Part shown: positions 37,594-47,166 of the stretch, one piece after another | Position numbering within the stretch: position 1 is the first letter of the stretch | How the letters are laid out: each line of letters starts with the position of its first letter | DNA from: Asticcacaulis taihuensis | GTDB lineage: Bacteria; Pseudomonadota; Alphaproteobacteria; Caulobacterales; Caulobacteraceae | Assembly: GCF_900100255.1 (NCBI RefSeq) | Contig: NZ_FMTS01000009.1 | Coordinates: forward strand, 1 to 64,000 | DNA: 64,000 bases | Reading direction: 5' to 3' | Program-made: the position numbers and the translations under genes | The notes under the pieces: generated by a model | Database searches by the model: none | The model's input: the letters and a program-made list of their open reading frames with translations, nothing else | Told to the model about the DNA's origin: nothing

Positions 37594-37633
37594 ATAATAC
37601 ACCCTCCACCAATTTTATCAAATATAATTTTAT
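37594..37633 (-). promoter_or_regulatory. Candidate small-RNA promoter with second copy of the AT-rich element
   Basis: On the minus strand TTGATA (37616-37621), 16 bases, TATTAT (37594-37599). The 17-mer ATAAAATTATATTTGAT (37617-37633) overlaps the -35 box and matches 15 of 17 bases of the element at the TonB receptor promoter (37378-37394). Confidence 0.4.
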
Positions 37634-38074
37634 ATTTTGCTTATGAAATGATCTTGGGTGCGGGAAATTAAGACGGAACCGATGACCAAAATCTATGTAA
37701 CTAATTTATTTTATTCATATTTATGCACAATACATGCAGAAGGAAAGACCGTCTCCATACATCGCCTGTAAAATACCCATGCCATAATTTTACCGCGAAA
37801 CACTTTCCAGTTGGCTCTTGCTCTAAAAAGTAAGGCATGGAATTCCCGACCGCTTACATCGATCATAGGCAGTGAAAATACCTTGCCCGATGAGCGATGC
37901 TTCAAGCCCCCTACCCCACCCTTTACGCCGGAAGATGCGCCAGTACGAAATGGCCGCGCAAATTTTTCTAATGAATTTTATTTTTATTGATGCGCATACG
38001 CCTTCACGTTACATAAAGCCAAGACCTACGGCCAGAGAAGATAACGGCCGGCCACTCATCATGCAGGTAGGAAT
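37634..38074. other. AT-rich non-coding region before the fucosidase genes
   Basis: Together with 37273-37633 this forms an 800-base gap of clearly lower GC than its neighbours. Short open frames (for example 37711-37905 and 37872-38078) show no convincing codon bias, ribosome site or family pattern. A possible promoter for the GH29 pair is TTGATG (37987-37992) preceded by ATTTTTA, a half-match to the shared element, with TACATA near 38010-38015. An inverted repeat GTAAAAT / ATTTTAC lies near 37767-37792. Confidence 0.4.
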
Positions 38075-39661
38075 ATGAATAAGATAAGCAAACGCAGCTT
38101 TCTGGGCGCCCCCCTCCTGGCGACGGTCGGCCTGGCAAGCGCTCCCCTGGCATTTGGCCAGGAAACCACAAAATCCGGCGCTGACGGCGACTGCAAACCC
38201 GCTGAAAAGCCCGCTGAGTATAGGCTGCCGATCGCTTCCGGGCCGTTCGCCCCGGATATGGCCTCACTGGAGCAATATCACGCGCCGGACTGGTTCCGCG
38301 ACGCCAAGTTCGGCATCTGGGCCCATTGGGGCCCACAGGCCGTACCGCGCGCCGGCGATTGGTATGCCCGGCAAATGTATATTCCGGGGCATCCGCATTA
38401 CGATCATCACCTTAAGACCTACGGCCACCCATCCGAGGTCGGCTACAAGGACATCATCCCCCTTTGGAAGGCGGAGAAATTCGACCCCGAAGCCCTGATG
38501 GATAAATACGTAGCGGCCGGCGCCAAATACTTCGTCAGCATGGGCGTCCACCACGACAATTTCGATCTGTGGAACTCGAAAACCCACCGCTGGAATGCCG
38601 CCGCCATGGGGCCGAAACGCGATATCGTCGGCGCCTGGAAGGCCGCAGCGAAAAAACGCGGCCTGCGCTTCGGTGTATCCGAGCATCTGGGCGCCAGCCA
38701 CAACTGGTTCTACCCCAGTCACATGTACGATCAGATGTGGCCGAAGCTGGGCGTCAACTATGACGGCGCCGATCCGCGATTCGCCGACCTTTATCACGAC
38801 AACAAGGATGAGCCCTATCGCAGTACCGAGACCTGGTACACGCGCGACCCTGCCTATCACCAGATATGGTTCGATCGCATCCGTGATCTGGTCGACAATT
38901 ATCAGCCCGATCTGCTCTATTCGGACGGCGGCCTGCCCTTCGGCATTGTCGGGCGCTCGCTCCTGTCGCACTTCTATAACAACGCCGCAGACAAGAATGG
39001 ACGGACACAGGCGGTATATAACTGCAAGGCATTCGGTTCGGGCGAATACAGCAGTAAGATGTGCGTCCAGGACGTCGAACGCGGCGTTCTTAAGGGCATC
39101 AATCCCCTGCCCTGGCAGACGGACACCTCGAACGGCGACTGGTTCTATAGCGACAACTATACCTACAAGACGGCGCCTGACGTCATCCACATGCTGGCCG
39201 ACATCGTCAGCAAGAACGGCAATCTGCTGCTCAACATCGTGCTCTACCCAGATGGCAGCCTGCCGCCCGAATCACAAAGCCTGCTCGATGAACTCGCGGC
39301 CTGGATGTCGGTCAACAGCGAGGCGATCCACGGCTCACGTCCGTGGAAAATCTATGGCGAGGGCCCGACCGAAACCACGGATGGCGCTTTCATGGAGAAC
39401 AATGTCTATACCGGCCAGGATATCCGCTTCACGACGAAGGGTGATACGCTCTACGCCATTACGCTTGGCGATCCGAGCGCGACATGCCGGATCGTCGCGC
39501 TCGGCCGCAAGGCGGGCCATCTCAGCCGACCGGTCCGGAAGGTGAAACTTCTCGGGCAAGCGAAACCTGTATCCTTCCAGCAAACCGACGAGGCTTTGGT
39601 TGTGGATATGCCTGCGAACCTGCCGACACGACACGGCAGTGTGCTGAAACTGAGCCTTTAA
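38075..39661 (+). CDS. GH29 alpha-L-fucosidase (first of tandem pair)
   Basis: 528 residues with a leader containing KRSFLGAPLLATVGLASAPLAFG (possibly Tat-like with KR). The family opening WFRDAKFGIWAHWGPQAVP, VHHDNFDLWNSK and the nucleophile Asp284 in DLLYSDGG identify GH29. It would remove alpha-L-fucose from side chains such as those of fucogalacto-xyloglucan. AGG precedes the ATG. It shares an operon with the second GH29 gene, 29 bases downstream, although the two proteins are clearly diverged, suggesting different linkage or acceptor preferences. Confidence 0.92.
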   Translation: MNKISKRSFLGAPLLATVGLASAPLAFGQETTKSGADGDCKPAEKPAEYRLPIASGPFAPDMASLEQYHAPDWFRDAKFGIWAHWGPQAVPRAGDWYARQMYIPGHPHYDHHLKTYGHPSEVGYKDIIPLWKAEKFDPEALMDKYVAAGAKYFVSMGVHHDNFDLWNSKTHRWNAAAMGPKRDIVGAWKAAAKKRGLRFGVSEHLGASHNWFYPSHMYDQMWPKLGVNYDGADPRFADLYHDNKDEPYRSTETWYTRDPAYHQIWFDRIRDLVDNYQPDLLYSDGGLPFGIVGRSLLSHFYNNAADKNGRTQAVYNCKAFGSGEYSSKMCVQDVERGVLKGINPLPWQTDTSNGDWFYSDNYTYKTAPDVIHMLADIVSKNGNLLLNIVLYPDGSLPPESQSLLDELAAWMSVNSEAIHGSRPWKIYGEGPTETTDGAFMENNVYTGQDIRFTTKGDTLYAITLGDPSATCRIVALGRKAGHLSRPVRKVKLLGQAKPVSFQQTDEALVVDMPANLPTRHGSVLKLSL

Positions 39662-39690
39662 CCGCGCGCCCTTTTTTTTCGGAGACACCC

Positions 39691-41016
39691 ATGTTTGACC
39701 GCCGAAGCCTGATCGCCGGGGCGCTGGCCCTGCCCTTCACCGCATCCGCGCTTATGGCCCAGACCGTAACGGACGAGCAGCGGTCCGCGCAAAAAACGGC
39801 CAATGCCGACCCGACCCTTGCGCCCGACCTATTGCTTCCGGAGCGCAAGATGGCCTGGTGGCGCGATGCCAAGTTCGGCGTTTTCGTCCATTGGGGCCTT
39901 TATGCCATTCCCGGCCGCGGCGAATGGTACATGTTCAACGAGAAGGTTGCGCCGGAGGACTACGCCAAGCTCGCGCAGGAATTTAATCCCCGCCACTATG
40001 ATCCGGATAGCTGGGCCCGGCTGGCAAAAGTCGGCGGCGCCCGCTACATGGTCATGACGGCGCGCCACCATGACGGTTTCGCGCTTTGGGACAGTCCGGC
40101 CAGTTACGGTCATTATGATTCCATGCACGCGGCCGCCCACCGCGACCTGATTGCGCCCTACGTGAAAGCGGTTCGGCATCAGGGACTGCGCGTCGGTCTC
40201 TATTACTCGCCGCTCGACTGGCGTTTCCCTGCCTATTTCCATCCCAAGGAAATGCCCGAAAACGCCGCCCTGTTCAAACAACAGACCTATGCCCAGGTCG
40301 AGGAACTGATGCGCAACTACGGCCATATCGACATTCTATGGTGGGATGGCGGCTGGCTGGCGCACACCGGCACGGACGCTGACGCCGCCTGGTTCTGGGA
40401 GCCGGACAAGCTGAACCGCATGGTGCGAAAATACCAACCAGATATCGTCATCAATCCGCGTTCCGGCTGGCAGGGCGATTTCGACATTTCCGAAGGGGCC
40501 AGCCCGATCACCGGCCCTATCCGCGCCCGCCCCTGGGAAAAAGCCTTTTCCATCAATAATGGCGCTTGGGGCTATACGCCCGAAGATAGCGTCATGACCA
40601 CGGATCAGCTCGTGCGCCTGCTCGTCGATGCCATTGTGCGCAATGGCAATGTGATTGCGAATCTTGGCCCGGATCGTGATGGTCTCATCCCACCCAAGCA
40701 GGCCGAGACACTGAACGGCGTGGGACTTTGGCTGAAACGGCATGGCCGCGCCGTTTACGGCACGCGACCAGGGCCATTCCAGCCCGTGGATGGTGTCTAT
40801 GGCGCCACCATGGCCGGCAAGAGCGTGTTCGTCCATATTGTCGGCTGGCCGCAGGACGAACTGGTGCTGCCCCCGCTGCCCAGCAAGATCGTCGATGTCC
40901 GTAACCTTTCGGGTGAAACGCTAAAGTGGTCCGCCACCAGCGACGGTCTTGCTCTGTCCGTACCGCCAGCCTCGCGCGGCCCGGCGGTCACGGTCATCGA
41001 ACTGCGGCTTGCCTGA
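39691..41016 (+). CDS. GH29 alpha-L-fucosidase (second of tandem pair)
   Basis: 441 residues from ATG 39691, chosen for the GGAG 7 bases upstream; a longer frame overlaps the previous gene. It has a twin-arginine leader (DRRSLIAGALALPF), the family opening WWRDAKFGVFVHWGLYAIPG, ARHHDGFALWDS and nucleophile Asp219 in ILWWDGGW. It is shorter than its neighbour because of a reduced C-terminal part. It probably removes alpha-L-fucose from plant glycans. The convergent GH2 gene ends 26 bases after it, with no terminator visible. Confidence 0.92.
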   Translation: MFDRRSLIAGALALPFTASALMAQTVTDEQRSAQKTANADPTLAPDLLLPERKMAWWRDAKFGVFVHWGLYAIPGRGEWYMFNEKVAPEDYAKLAQEFNPRHYDPDSWARLAKVGGARYMVMTARHHDGFALWDSPASYGHYDSMHAAAHRDLIAPYVKAVRHQGLRVGLYYSPLDWRFPAYFHPKEMPENAALFKQQTYAQVEELMRNYGHIDILWWDGGWLAHTGTDADAAWFWEPDKLNRMVRKYQPDIVINPRSGWQGDFDISEGASPITGPIRARPWEKAFSINNGAWGYTPEDSVMTTDQLVRLLVDAIVRNGNVIANLGPDRDGLIPPKQAETLNGVGLWLKRHGRAVYGTRPGPFQPVDGVYGATMAGKSVFVHIVGWPQDELVLPPLPSKIVDVRNLSGETLKWSATSDGLALSVPPASRGPAVTVIELRLA

Positions 41017-41042
41017 TCAACATAGTCCTTGAGGGCCGATGT

Positions 41043-43115
41043 CTACTTGGACATCAGCATCCAGGTAACGGTGTCCGTGGTCGTCCCCCCCTCGACGGAC
41101 AGGGTGTTTTTGCCGGGGGTCAGGTGAACATTCCAGATCGCCATGTGGTTCCCAAGCGCTTTTTCGCCTAAATCCCTGCCGTTCAGCCGCAAACGGGCCT
41201 TGTCCACATTGCCGTAGACCTTTACCGCTACGTCCGCTGTATGGCGGGTCACGGCCCGGCGCGAGGTGATATAAAGCATGGGCTGCGTCGTCCAGTTTGC
41301 CTTGTACCAGAAGTAGGCATCCTTGCGAGTCCGCCGGTCATAGGTGATCAGGCCCTTGTCGTTGATGCCGGCATGATCACCTTCATTGCGTCCATCCGAA
41401 GGGAAATCGAAGCCGCACCAGATGAAGCTGGCCCACAGCCAGGGCTTTTGGGCGATCTGTACCCAGGCCCGTTCGTGATAAAGCCCCTGGTATTGCTCCG
41501 GATGCCAGTGCGATCCGGGTTGCGGACGCGTCGGCGGGTCTTCCTGATGGAAAGGACTGGCACCGGCGCCATATTCGCTTACGGCCTCGGGCATTGCGGG
41601 GCGCTTGGCATGATTGGCGTCAAGCCAGGGACCGAGATCATCAAACTGACCGTCATACCAGCCGTAATAGACATTGGAGCCGACGGTATCCGTATGGCTT
41701 GCCTGCGGCCCGTCGATAGGCGCGCAGCAATTGGCATAGGTCGTCTGCCGGTCGGGGTCTTCCTTGTGGGCAAGGGCCTGAAGACCATCGAGCAATCGCG
41801 CGCTGTCGGCATCAACACTATAGATTTCATTGCCAAGCCCCCACACGAAAACGCTGGGATGGTTCCTGTTCTGCCGCACCAGTTCGCGCAACTGATCCTG
41901 AAGGTTGGCCTCAAAACCCGTATCCGGCGACGCCTTGGCGACAAACGGGACTTCTGTCCAAACCAGGATGCCCTTGTCATCAGCCAGATCGTAGTCGCGC
42001 TGCGGGTGCTGATAGTGCGCAAATCTCAATCCGGTGACGCCCAGATCCTCCAGCGCGTGAAAGTCGCTGTCGATATTGGCGTCCGTGACGGCCGGTCCCC
42101 GTCCCGGCAGCATGGTCTGGTGAATATTGACGCCATGGACATTGTAGGGCCGGCCATTCAGGAGGACGCCCTGATCCGGACTTATCACAATTGAACGGAG
42201 GCCGGTGGCGATCGTGGCGCTGTCCAACCGACTGCGCGCGTTGTCTTCCACCGTTACTTCACTTTGATAAAGGTGCGGATCGATCACGCCATTCCACAGA
42301 TGCGGCGCTATAAGTTCACCCGCAAGGTCGGCCACGGCCACGGTACCGGCCTGCACGGTGAGCGATGTTTCCAGGCTGAGAACTGTCTTGCGGCCGTCCT
42401 TCAGATGCACCCGCACCCTGACGGCCCGATCGGTCCAACCGTCATTGGAAACCCTCACCTTATAGGCCAGTTTCGCCTGTCGTGCGCTGACTTCGGTTTG
42501 GCGGATCTCGATGCCGGAAGAGCCATAATCCAACATGTCGAAATGGATGTCATGCGTCCGGATGAGCCTGACCGGTCGATAGATCCCGCCGTAAACGGTG
42601 AAATCGCCGCCGAGAGGCGCGACCTGAAGCGACGCGCTGTTGTCCGTTCGCACGAGCAACTGGTTCTCGCTGGCGCGAAGATAAGGCGTCAGGTCGAAGC
42701 GGAAGCGCGCATAACCACCCTTGTGCTGCCCGACGTGAGCGCCGTTTACCCAAAGATCGGTGACCACGGCCGCGCCGTCAAATTCGATAAACGTCCGGGT
42801 AAATTCAGAAGCGGCAGGCAGGGAAATCGTTTTGCGATACCAGGCCGGGCCGCGATAATAACCACTGCCGTCATCCCCATCCACTGCGTTATAGGTGTGC
42901 GGAAGATTGACGCCTTGCCAGCCTGATGGATCAGCCGCCAGCATCTCGCCGGGCGTGCCGCCGCGCTGAAAGGTCCAGTTGGCGTTAATAGCCAGAACAT
43001 CCCGGACCTCATGGGCAAAAGCCGGGTAACTCGCAGCCGTCAGCAGGCAGGCGAAAAGACTGAGTGCGTATGCGGCTATGGACAAGCCGAGCTGAGACTT
43101 GATTGATGATCTCAT
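41043..43115 (-). CDS. GH2 beta-galactosidase-type glycosidase (first)
   Basis: 690 residues from ATG 43113-43115, which gives a compact signal peptide (hydrophobic SIAAYALSLFACLLTAA, cleavage near PAFAHE); an ATG at 43157 adding 14 residues is possible, and neither has a strong ribosome site. Domains: sugar-binding jelly roll (GYYRGPAWYRKTISLP), immunoglobulin-like domain, TIM barrel with acid/base Glu in FVWGLGNEIYS and nucleophile Glu in EAVSEYGAG. It would remove beta-galactose from xyloglucan side chains. It is divergent from GH97 and convergent with the GH29 pair, forming its own unit. Confidence 0.88.
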   Translation of the reverse strand: MRSSIKSQLGLSIAAYALSLFACLLTAASYPAFAHEVRDVLAINANWTFQRGGTPGEMLAADPSGWQGVNLPHTYNAVDGDDGSGYYRGPAWYRKTISLPAASEFTRTFIEFDGAAVVTDLWVNGAHVGQHKGGYARFRFDLTPYLRASENQLLVRTDNSASLQVAPLGGDFTVYGGIYRPVRLIRTHDIHFDMLDYGSSGIEIRQTEVSARQAKLAYKVRVSNDGWTDRAVRVRVHLKDGRKTVLSLETSLTVQAGTVAVADLAGELIAPHLWNGVIDPHLYQSEVTVEDNARSRLDSATIATGLRSIVISPDQGVLLNGRPYNVHGVNIHQTMLPGRGPAVTDANIDSDFHALEDLGVTGLRFAHYQHPQRDYDLADDKGILVWTEVPFVAKASPDTGFEANLQDQLRELVRQNRNHPSVFVWGLGNEIYSVDADSARLLDGLQALAHKEDPDRQTTYANCCAPIDGPQASHTDTVGSNVYYGWYDGQFDDLGPWLDANHAKRPAMPEAVSEYGAGASPFHQEDPPTRPQPGSHWHPEQYQGLYHERAWVQIAQKPWLWASFIWCGFDFPSDGRNEGDHAGINDKGLITYDRRTRKDAYFWYKANWTTQPMLYITSRRAVTRHTADVAVKVYGNVDKARLRLNGRDLGEKALGNHMAIWNVHLTPGKNTLSVEGGTTTDTVTWMLMSK

Positions 43116-43330
43116 CGCATTTACCGCATTCAACCTGGCTGGCGTTGGGCGGTCCATATTACCAGATAAAAAAAGTCTCCCGCGCCACGCCGCGAGAGCA
43201 GGCCAGTTGTAAAATCGGCGCCTTTCCAGGGAGAAGCAGACACCGAGCCAATTCTGACTCATTATATTGCGTGGGAGAGCCGGGAAGCCCCGCGAATGGA
43301 TATGTCAGACATAGAACGGGCACGTTGTTA

Positions 43331-43354
43331 TGTCAAATATAAATATTATTTTCA
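43331..43354 (-). promoter_or_regulatory. GH2 promoter -35 box with AT-rich element
   Basis: On the minus strand TGAAAATAATATTTATA (43338-43354) is followed directly by TTGACA (43331-43336). The layout AAAA-N5-TTTA then -35 is the same as at the TonB receptor, GH5 and GH74 promoters. Elsewhere in the 427-base gap 43116-43542, AATTGGTGA occurs at 43361-43369 and 43391-43399, exactly 30 bases apart, facing GH97. No gene is seen in this gap. Confidence 0.45.
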
Positions 43355-43542
43355 CAAGTGAATTGGTGAAACATTTGCTTCATGCTACAAAATTGGTGAT
43401 CGACCACGCCGTGTGTGGTAATTGTCAGTCAAATCGCCGAAGAGCGGGATAGCCGATCTGTTGCATCAGCCGCACCTGCGACAATAATAAACATTAGATT
43501 TCAGGCGGGTCGTATGCAAACGGCACACTACAGGACGGATTC

Positions 43543-45414
43543 ATGATTTTCGCTATGCTCGCCGCTGCGTCGGCCTTTCTCGTACAATCGCCCGACAAAT
43601 CGATCGAGGTACAGCTTTCCACGGATGGCTCACACTATACGGTTCAGCGCGGTGGCGAGGAAATTATCGCCCCCTCCCCCCTGGGCATCACCCCAGCCAA
43701 TGCCGCCGGCTATAGCGATCTGTTGCCAGTTGAGGCGCGACGCGATCATATCAAGCGCATGGTGCCATTGATCGCTACAAAAGCCGCGTCAACGAGCGAA
43801 GACTACAATAGTCTGGTTGTCACCTACCGCGAAAAGACAAGCCTGCACCGTCAGATTTCAATCGAGGTCCGTGCCTATAATGACGGCATCGCCTTCCGTT
43901 ATCTCCTGCCGAAAGGCCAAGCCTACGCCATAAAGGACGAACTGACCGGCTATCGCTTTGCCTATGATCCGGTGTGCGAGGTGACTGATTACACCTCTTC
44001 GCATGAAAATACCTGGCGCGCCGTGCCGGTGTCGCAGCTTGACAGCGCCAAAACCCTGGATATGCCTGTGGTATGTGCCTCTGCCAGCGGCCGCACGCAC
44101 TTTGCCATTACACAATCCAATCTGGCGGGTTATACCGGCAGTGCCTTTCAGGCGCGGCCCGACGGTTTTCAGGTTCACCTAACCCCGCATCCTGGCGATG
44201 CCGGCGTCGCCGTGACCTCGGCGGACGGTTTGAGCAGCGCCTGGCGTGTGGTCATGATGGCCGACCGGGCGGGCGATCTTATTTCATCCCATCTGATAGG
44301 CAATGTGGCCACGCAACCCGTCGGTGATTTTTCCTGGGTCAAACCCGGCAAGGCCGCCTGGGACTGGTGGTCCGGCCCGACTGCCGGTGAAAAACCGACC
44401 ATGGAACGCTTCAAACGGTTCATCGACTTTGCCGCGGAATCCGGCTTTCCCTATTTCCTGATCGATGCCGGCTGGGCATACGGCTCAACGCCCTGCTGCA
44501 ACGCTGACCCCAAAACAGATATTACCCGCCCCGAACCCAATATCGATATGCCGGAACTGGTGCGTTATGCCAATGAGCGGCACGTCGGCCTGTTGCTGTG
44601 GGTGCATTGGCAGCATATCGCACCACGGATCGACGAAGTCCTCGATACCTACCAGAAATGGGGCATCAAGGGCATCAAGATCGATTTCACTGAACGCGAT
44701 GATCAGGAAATGGTCAAATTTTTCCATGACATGGCCGAGGCGACCGCGCGCCGCCATCTGCTGCTCGATATGCACGGCGCCTATACGCCGGCCGGGCTTG
44801 AACGCACCTATCCCAACTACATAACCCAGGAAGGCGTGCTGGGCGCTGAATACAACAAGTTCTCGGACCGCATTACACCTGCCCACAATGTCCGCCTGGC
44901 CTATACCCGCATGTTGCTGGGGCCAATGGATTACACGCCGGGCGGCTTCCACAACGGTACGCCGGAGACCTACAAGACCCGTGAAATCATGCCGATGACC
45001 CAGACGACCCGTGGTCAGGCCCTGGCCATGTATGTCGTTTATGACAGCCCGCTCCAGATGGTTTCTGACGATCCCTCCGCCTATGAAGGCCAGTCCGGTT
45101 TCGATTTCATCAAAACGGTGCCGACCGCCTGGGACGAGACGCGCTTCCTCGATGGTACGCCCGAAACCTTTGTCGCCCTCGCCCGTCGCAAGGGAAACAC
45201 CTGGTATGTCGGTGTCATGACCAATGCCGACGGCCGGTCCGTGACCCTGCCGCTTACCTTCCTTGGCAAGGGCGCCTATACCGCGAAAATCTGGCAGGAT
45301 GGCGCCGATGCTAATTCCGTTGTTTCAACGCCGAAGACGATTCGCTCCGATGGCAGTCTGAGCCTCGACGTCAAGCCGGCCGGGGGCGCGGTCGTCGTCT
45401 TGACACCAAAATAA
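43543..45414 (+). CDS. GH97 alpha-glycosidase (alpha-galactosidase or alpha-glucosidase)
   Basis: 623 residues, normal for GH97. Family segments are AWDWWSGP, FPYFLIDAGWAYG, GIKIDFTERDDQEMV, LDMHGAYTPAGLERTYPNYITQEGV and DYTPGGF. GH97 has retaining alpha-galactosidases that use an Asp nucleophile and inverting alpha-glucosidases that use Glu bases; both IKIDF and TQEG regions are present and I cannot choose between them by eye. The signal peptide is unusually short (about 16 residues, no clear basic N-terminus). The ribosome site is AGGA. It precedes GH39 in the same direction. Confidence 0.85.
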   Translation: MIFAMLAAASAFLVQSPDKSIEVQLSTDGSHYTVQRGGEEIIAPSPLGITPANAAGYSDLLPVEARRDHIKRMVPLIATKAASTSEDYNSLVVTYREKTSLHRQISIEVRAYNDGIAFRYLLPKGQAYAIKDELTGYRFAYDPVCEVTDYTSSHENTWRAVPVSQLDSAKTLDMPVVCASASGRTHFAITQSNLAGYTGSAFQARPDGFQVHLTPHPGDAGVAVTSADGLSSAWRVVMMADRAGDLISSHLIGNVATQPVGDFSWVKPGKAAWDWWSGPTAGEKPTMERFKRFIDFAAESGFPYFLIDAGWAYGSTPCCNADPKTDITRPEPNIDMPELVRYANERHVGLLLWVHWQHIAPRIDEVLDTYQKWGIKGIKIDFTERDDQEMVKFFHDMAEATARRHLLLDMHGAYTPAGLERTYPNYITQEGVLGAEYNKFSDRITPAHNVRLAYTRMLLGPMDYTPGGFHNGTPETYKTREIMPMTQTTRGQALAMYVVYDSPLQMVSDDPSAYEGQSGFDFIKTVPTAWDETRFLDGTPETFVALARRKGNTWYVGVMTNADGRSVTLPLTFLGKGAYTAKIWQDGADANSVVSTPKTIRSDGSLSLDVKPAGGAVVVLTPK

Positions 45415-45419
45415 TCACC

Positions 45420-45442
45420 TAAAATTTCACATTTAAATTTTA
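45420..45442. promoter_or_regulatory. AT-only palindrome between GH97 and GH39
   Basis: Perfect 8-bp arms TAAAATTT (45420-45427) / AAATTTTA (45435-45442) around CACATTT, 6 bases after the GH97 stop. It could be a regulator site for GH39 or a weak terminator for GH97. It resembles the AAAA/TTTT element, but the spacing is wider. Confidence 0.35.
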
Positions 45443-45531
45443 ACTTCACTTATAGTTTTTTCTTGACGGCAGGTGGCTTAATCGTTCTGATCAGGCAATC
45501 TACCCTTACGGCTTTAAAGACGAGCGTTTTC

Positions 45532-47124
45532 ATGACACCTCCTTCCCTGAACCGACGGGCGGCGCTTTCCGGCCTCGCCCTGACCGGCGCCCTGACCGGT
45601 CTGGCTGTACCCGCATTTGCCGCCAAGGCCACAGCGCGGCGCGCCGTGCTGGATCTGAGCCAGGCGACGCAGCCACTTGACCGCTTCTTCGACCTGTCCG
45701 TCGGCGCAGATTTTCCCGGCACGACCATCCGCGACGCCAATCTGGCGCAACTGAAAGAGGCGTCGGAAGAGTTGGGCTTCCGCTACATGCGTTTCCACAA
45801 TATCTTTGCGGACGATCTGGGCACGGTGAAGCGCCAGGATGACAAGCTGGTTTATGACTGGACCCGCGTCGACTATTTCTATGACGCCATGCTGAAATCA
45901 GGCATCAAGCCGTTTGTCGAACTCGGTTTCACCCCTGATGCGCTCAAGACCTCCGACCAGACGATCTTTTACTGGAAGGGCAATACCTCTCATCCTCGCC
46001 TCGACCTGTGGAAGCAACTCGTGGACGCCTTCACACGGCATATGATCGAACGGCACGGCCTTGACGAGGTGCGTTCCTGGTTCTTCGAGGTCTGGAATGA
46101 ACCCAATCTGGACGGTTTCTGGCAATATGCCGACCAGGAAGCCTATTTCGCCCTGTACGGCTTGACCGCCCGCACCCTGAAGGCCATCGATCCCAACCTG
46201 CGGGTCGGCGGCCCGGCGACCGCCGGCGCGGGGTGGGTGCCGGAATTCCTCGCCTACGCCAAGGCCACCAACTCACCCGTCGATTTCATCACCACCCATA
46301 CCTATGGCGTCGATTACGGTTATCTCGACGAAGAAGGCAAGATGGACCTGCAACTGTCCAAGAACCCGGACGCCATCATAGCCGATGTCAAAAAGGTGCG
46401 CGCTCAGATCGAGGCTTCCGCCTTTCCGGGCCTGCCGCTCTATTTCTCGGAATGGAGCACCAGCTACAATCCGCGCGACCTCAGCCACGATTCCTATATC
46501 GCCGCGCCCTATATCCTCAGCAAGCTGAAGGCCGTTCAGGGCATCGCCCAGGGCATGAGCTACTGGGTCTATTCCGACCTGTTCGAGGAGCCCGGCCCGC
46601 CGTCCAAACCGTTCGAGGGCGGCTTCGGTCTGATGACGAAAGACGGTGTGCGTAAGCCGTCATGGTTCGCCTACAAATATCTGCACGCCCTGCAGGGCAA
46701 TGAAATCCCCTGCGCGGACAGCCAAGTCTGGGCGGCGCGCGATAACGAGGTCGTTTCGGTTGTCGCCTGGGACTTCCAGTTGCCCGACCAGAAGGGCCGC
46801 AGCAACGGCACCTTCTTCAGCAAGCTCGTGCCCAATAAGCCGTCGCAGCCGCTAGACCTCGCCTTCGAGGGCCTGAAGCCCGGTGTTTATGATCTGAGCA
46901 TTCAGCGCACCGGTTATCGCAAGAACGACGCCTACAGCGCCTATATCGCCATGGGCGCGCCGGCGACTCTGTCGCCGGATCAGCTCCGTGACCTGCAGGC
47001 GCTGACGCTCGACCGCCCGGAATCTAAGCGCACGCTCAAGGTGGGCAGCGACGGCAAGGCGCAGGTCAAACTGGCCATGAACAGCAACGACATCGTGCTG
47101 GCGCGGCTGACGCCGAAAGCCTGA
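45532..47124 (+). CDS. GH39 beta-xylosidase-like glycosidase
   Basis: 530 residues from ATG 45532; an upstream TTG at 45463 would add a non-signal extension. A twin-arginine leader (NRRAALSGLALTGALTG) is followed by the catalytic barrel. The acid/base Glu190 is in FEVWNEPNLDGFW and the nucleophile Glu307 in YFSEWST, both characteristic of GH39. It would release xylose from beta-xylosides; alpha-L-arabinopyranosidase or other activities exist in the family. It lies 117 bases after GH97 and is convergent with the esterase operon. Confidence 0.9.
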   Translation: MTPPSLNRRAALSGLALTGALTGLAVPAFAAKATARRAVLDLSQATQPLDRFFDLSVGADFPGTTIRDANLAQLKEASEELGFRYMRFHNIFADDLGTVKRQDDKLVYDWTRVDYFYDAMLKSGIKPFVELGFTPDALKTSDQTIFYWKGNTSHPRLDLWKQLVDAFTRHMIERHGLDEVRSWFFEVWNEPNLDGFWQYADQEAYFALYGLTARTLKAIDPNLRVGGPATAGAGWVPEFLAYAKATNSPVDFITTHTYGVDYGYLDEEGKMDLQLSKNPDAIIADVKKVRAQIEASAFPGLPLYFSEWSTSYNPRDLSHDSYIAAPYILSKLKAVQGIAQGMSYWVYSDLFEEPGPPSKPFEGGFGLMTKDGVRKPSWFAYKYLHALQGNEIPCADSQVWAARDNEVVSVVAWDFQLPDQKGRSNGTFFSKLVPNKPSQPLDLAFEGLKPGVYDLSIQRTGYRKNDAYSAYIAMGAPATLSPDQLRDLQALTLDRPESKRTLKVGSDGKAQVKLAMNSNDIVLARLTPKA

Positions 47125-47132
47125 TCAGGTTA

Positions 47133-47159
47133 CGGGCGCGGCGCCGACCACCGCGCCCG
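47133..47159. terminator. Bidirectional hairpin between convergent GH39 and esterase genes
   Basis: Perfect 9-bp GC stem CGGGCGCGG (47133-47141) / CCGCGCCCG (47151-47159) with a 9-base loop, 8 bases past each stop codon. No U-tract on either side. The position suggests protection of both 3' ends. Confidence 0.5.
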
Positions 47160-47166
47160 AATAAGC

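Noticed and set aside
37711-37905. 64-residue minus-strand ORF in the AT-rich gap
   Set aside because: No ribosome site, no codon bias and no recognisable family; other short ORFs in 37273-38074 fail the same way.
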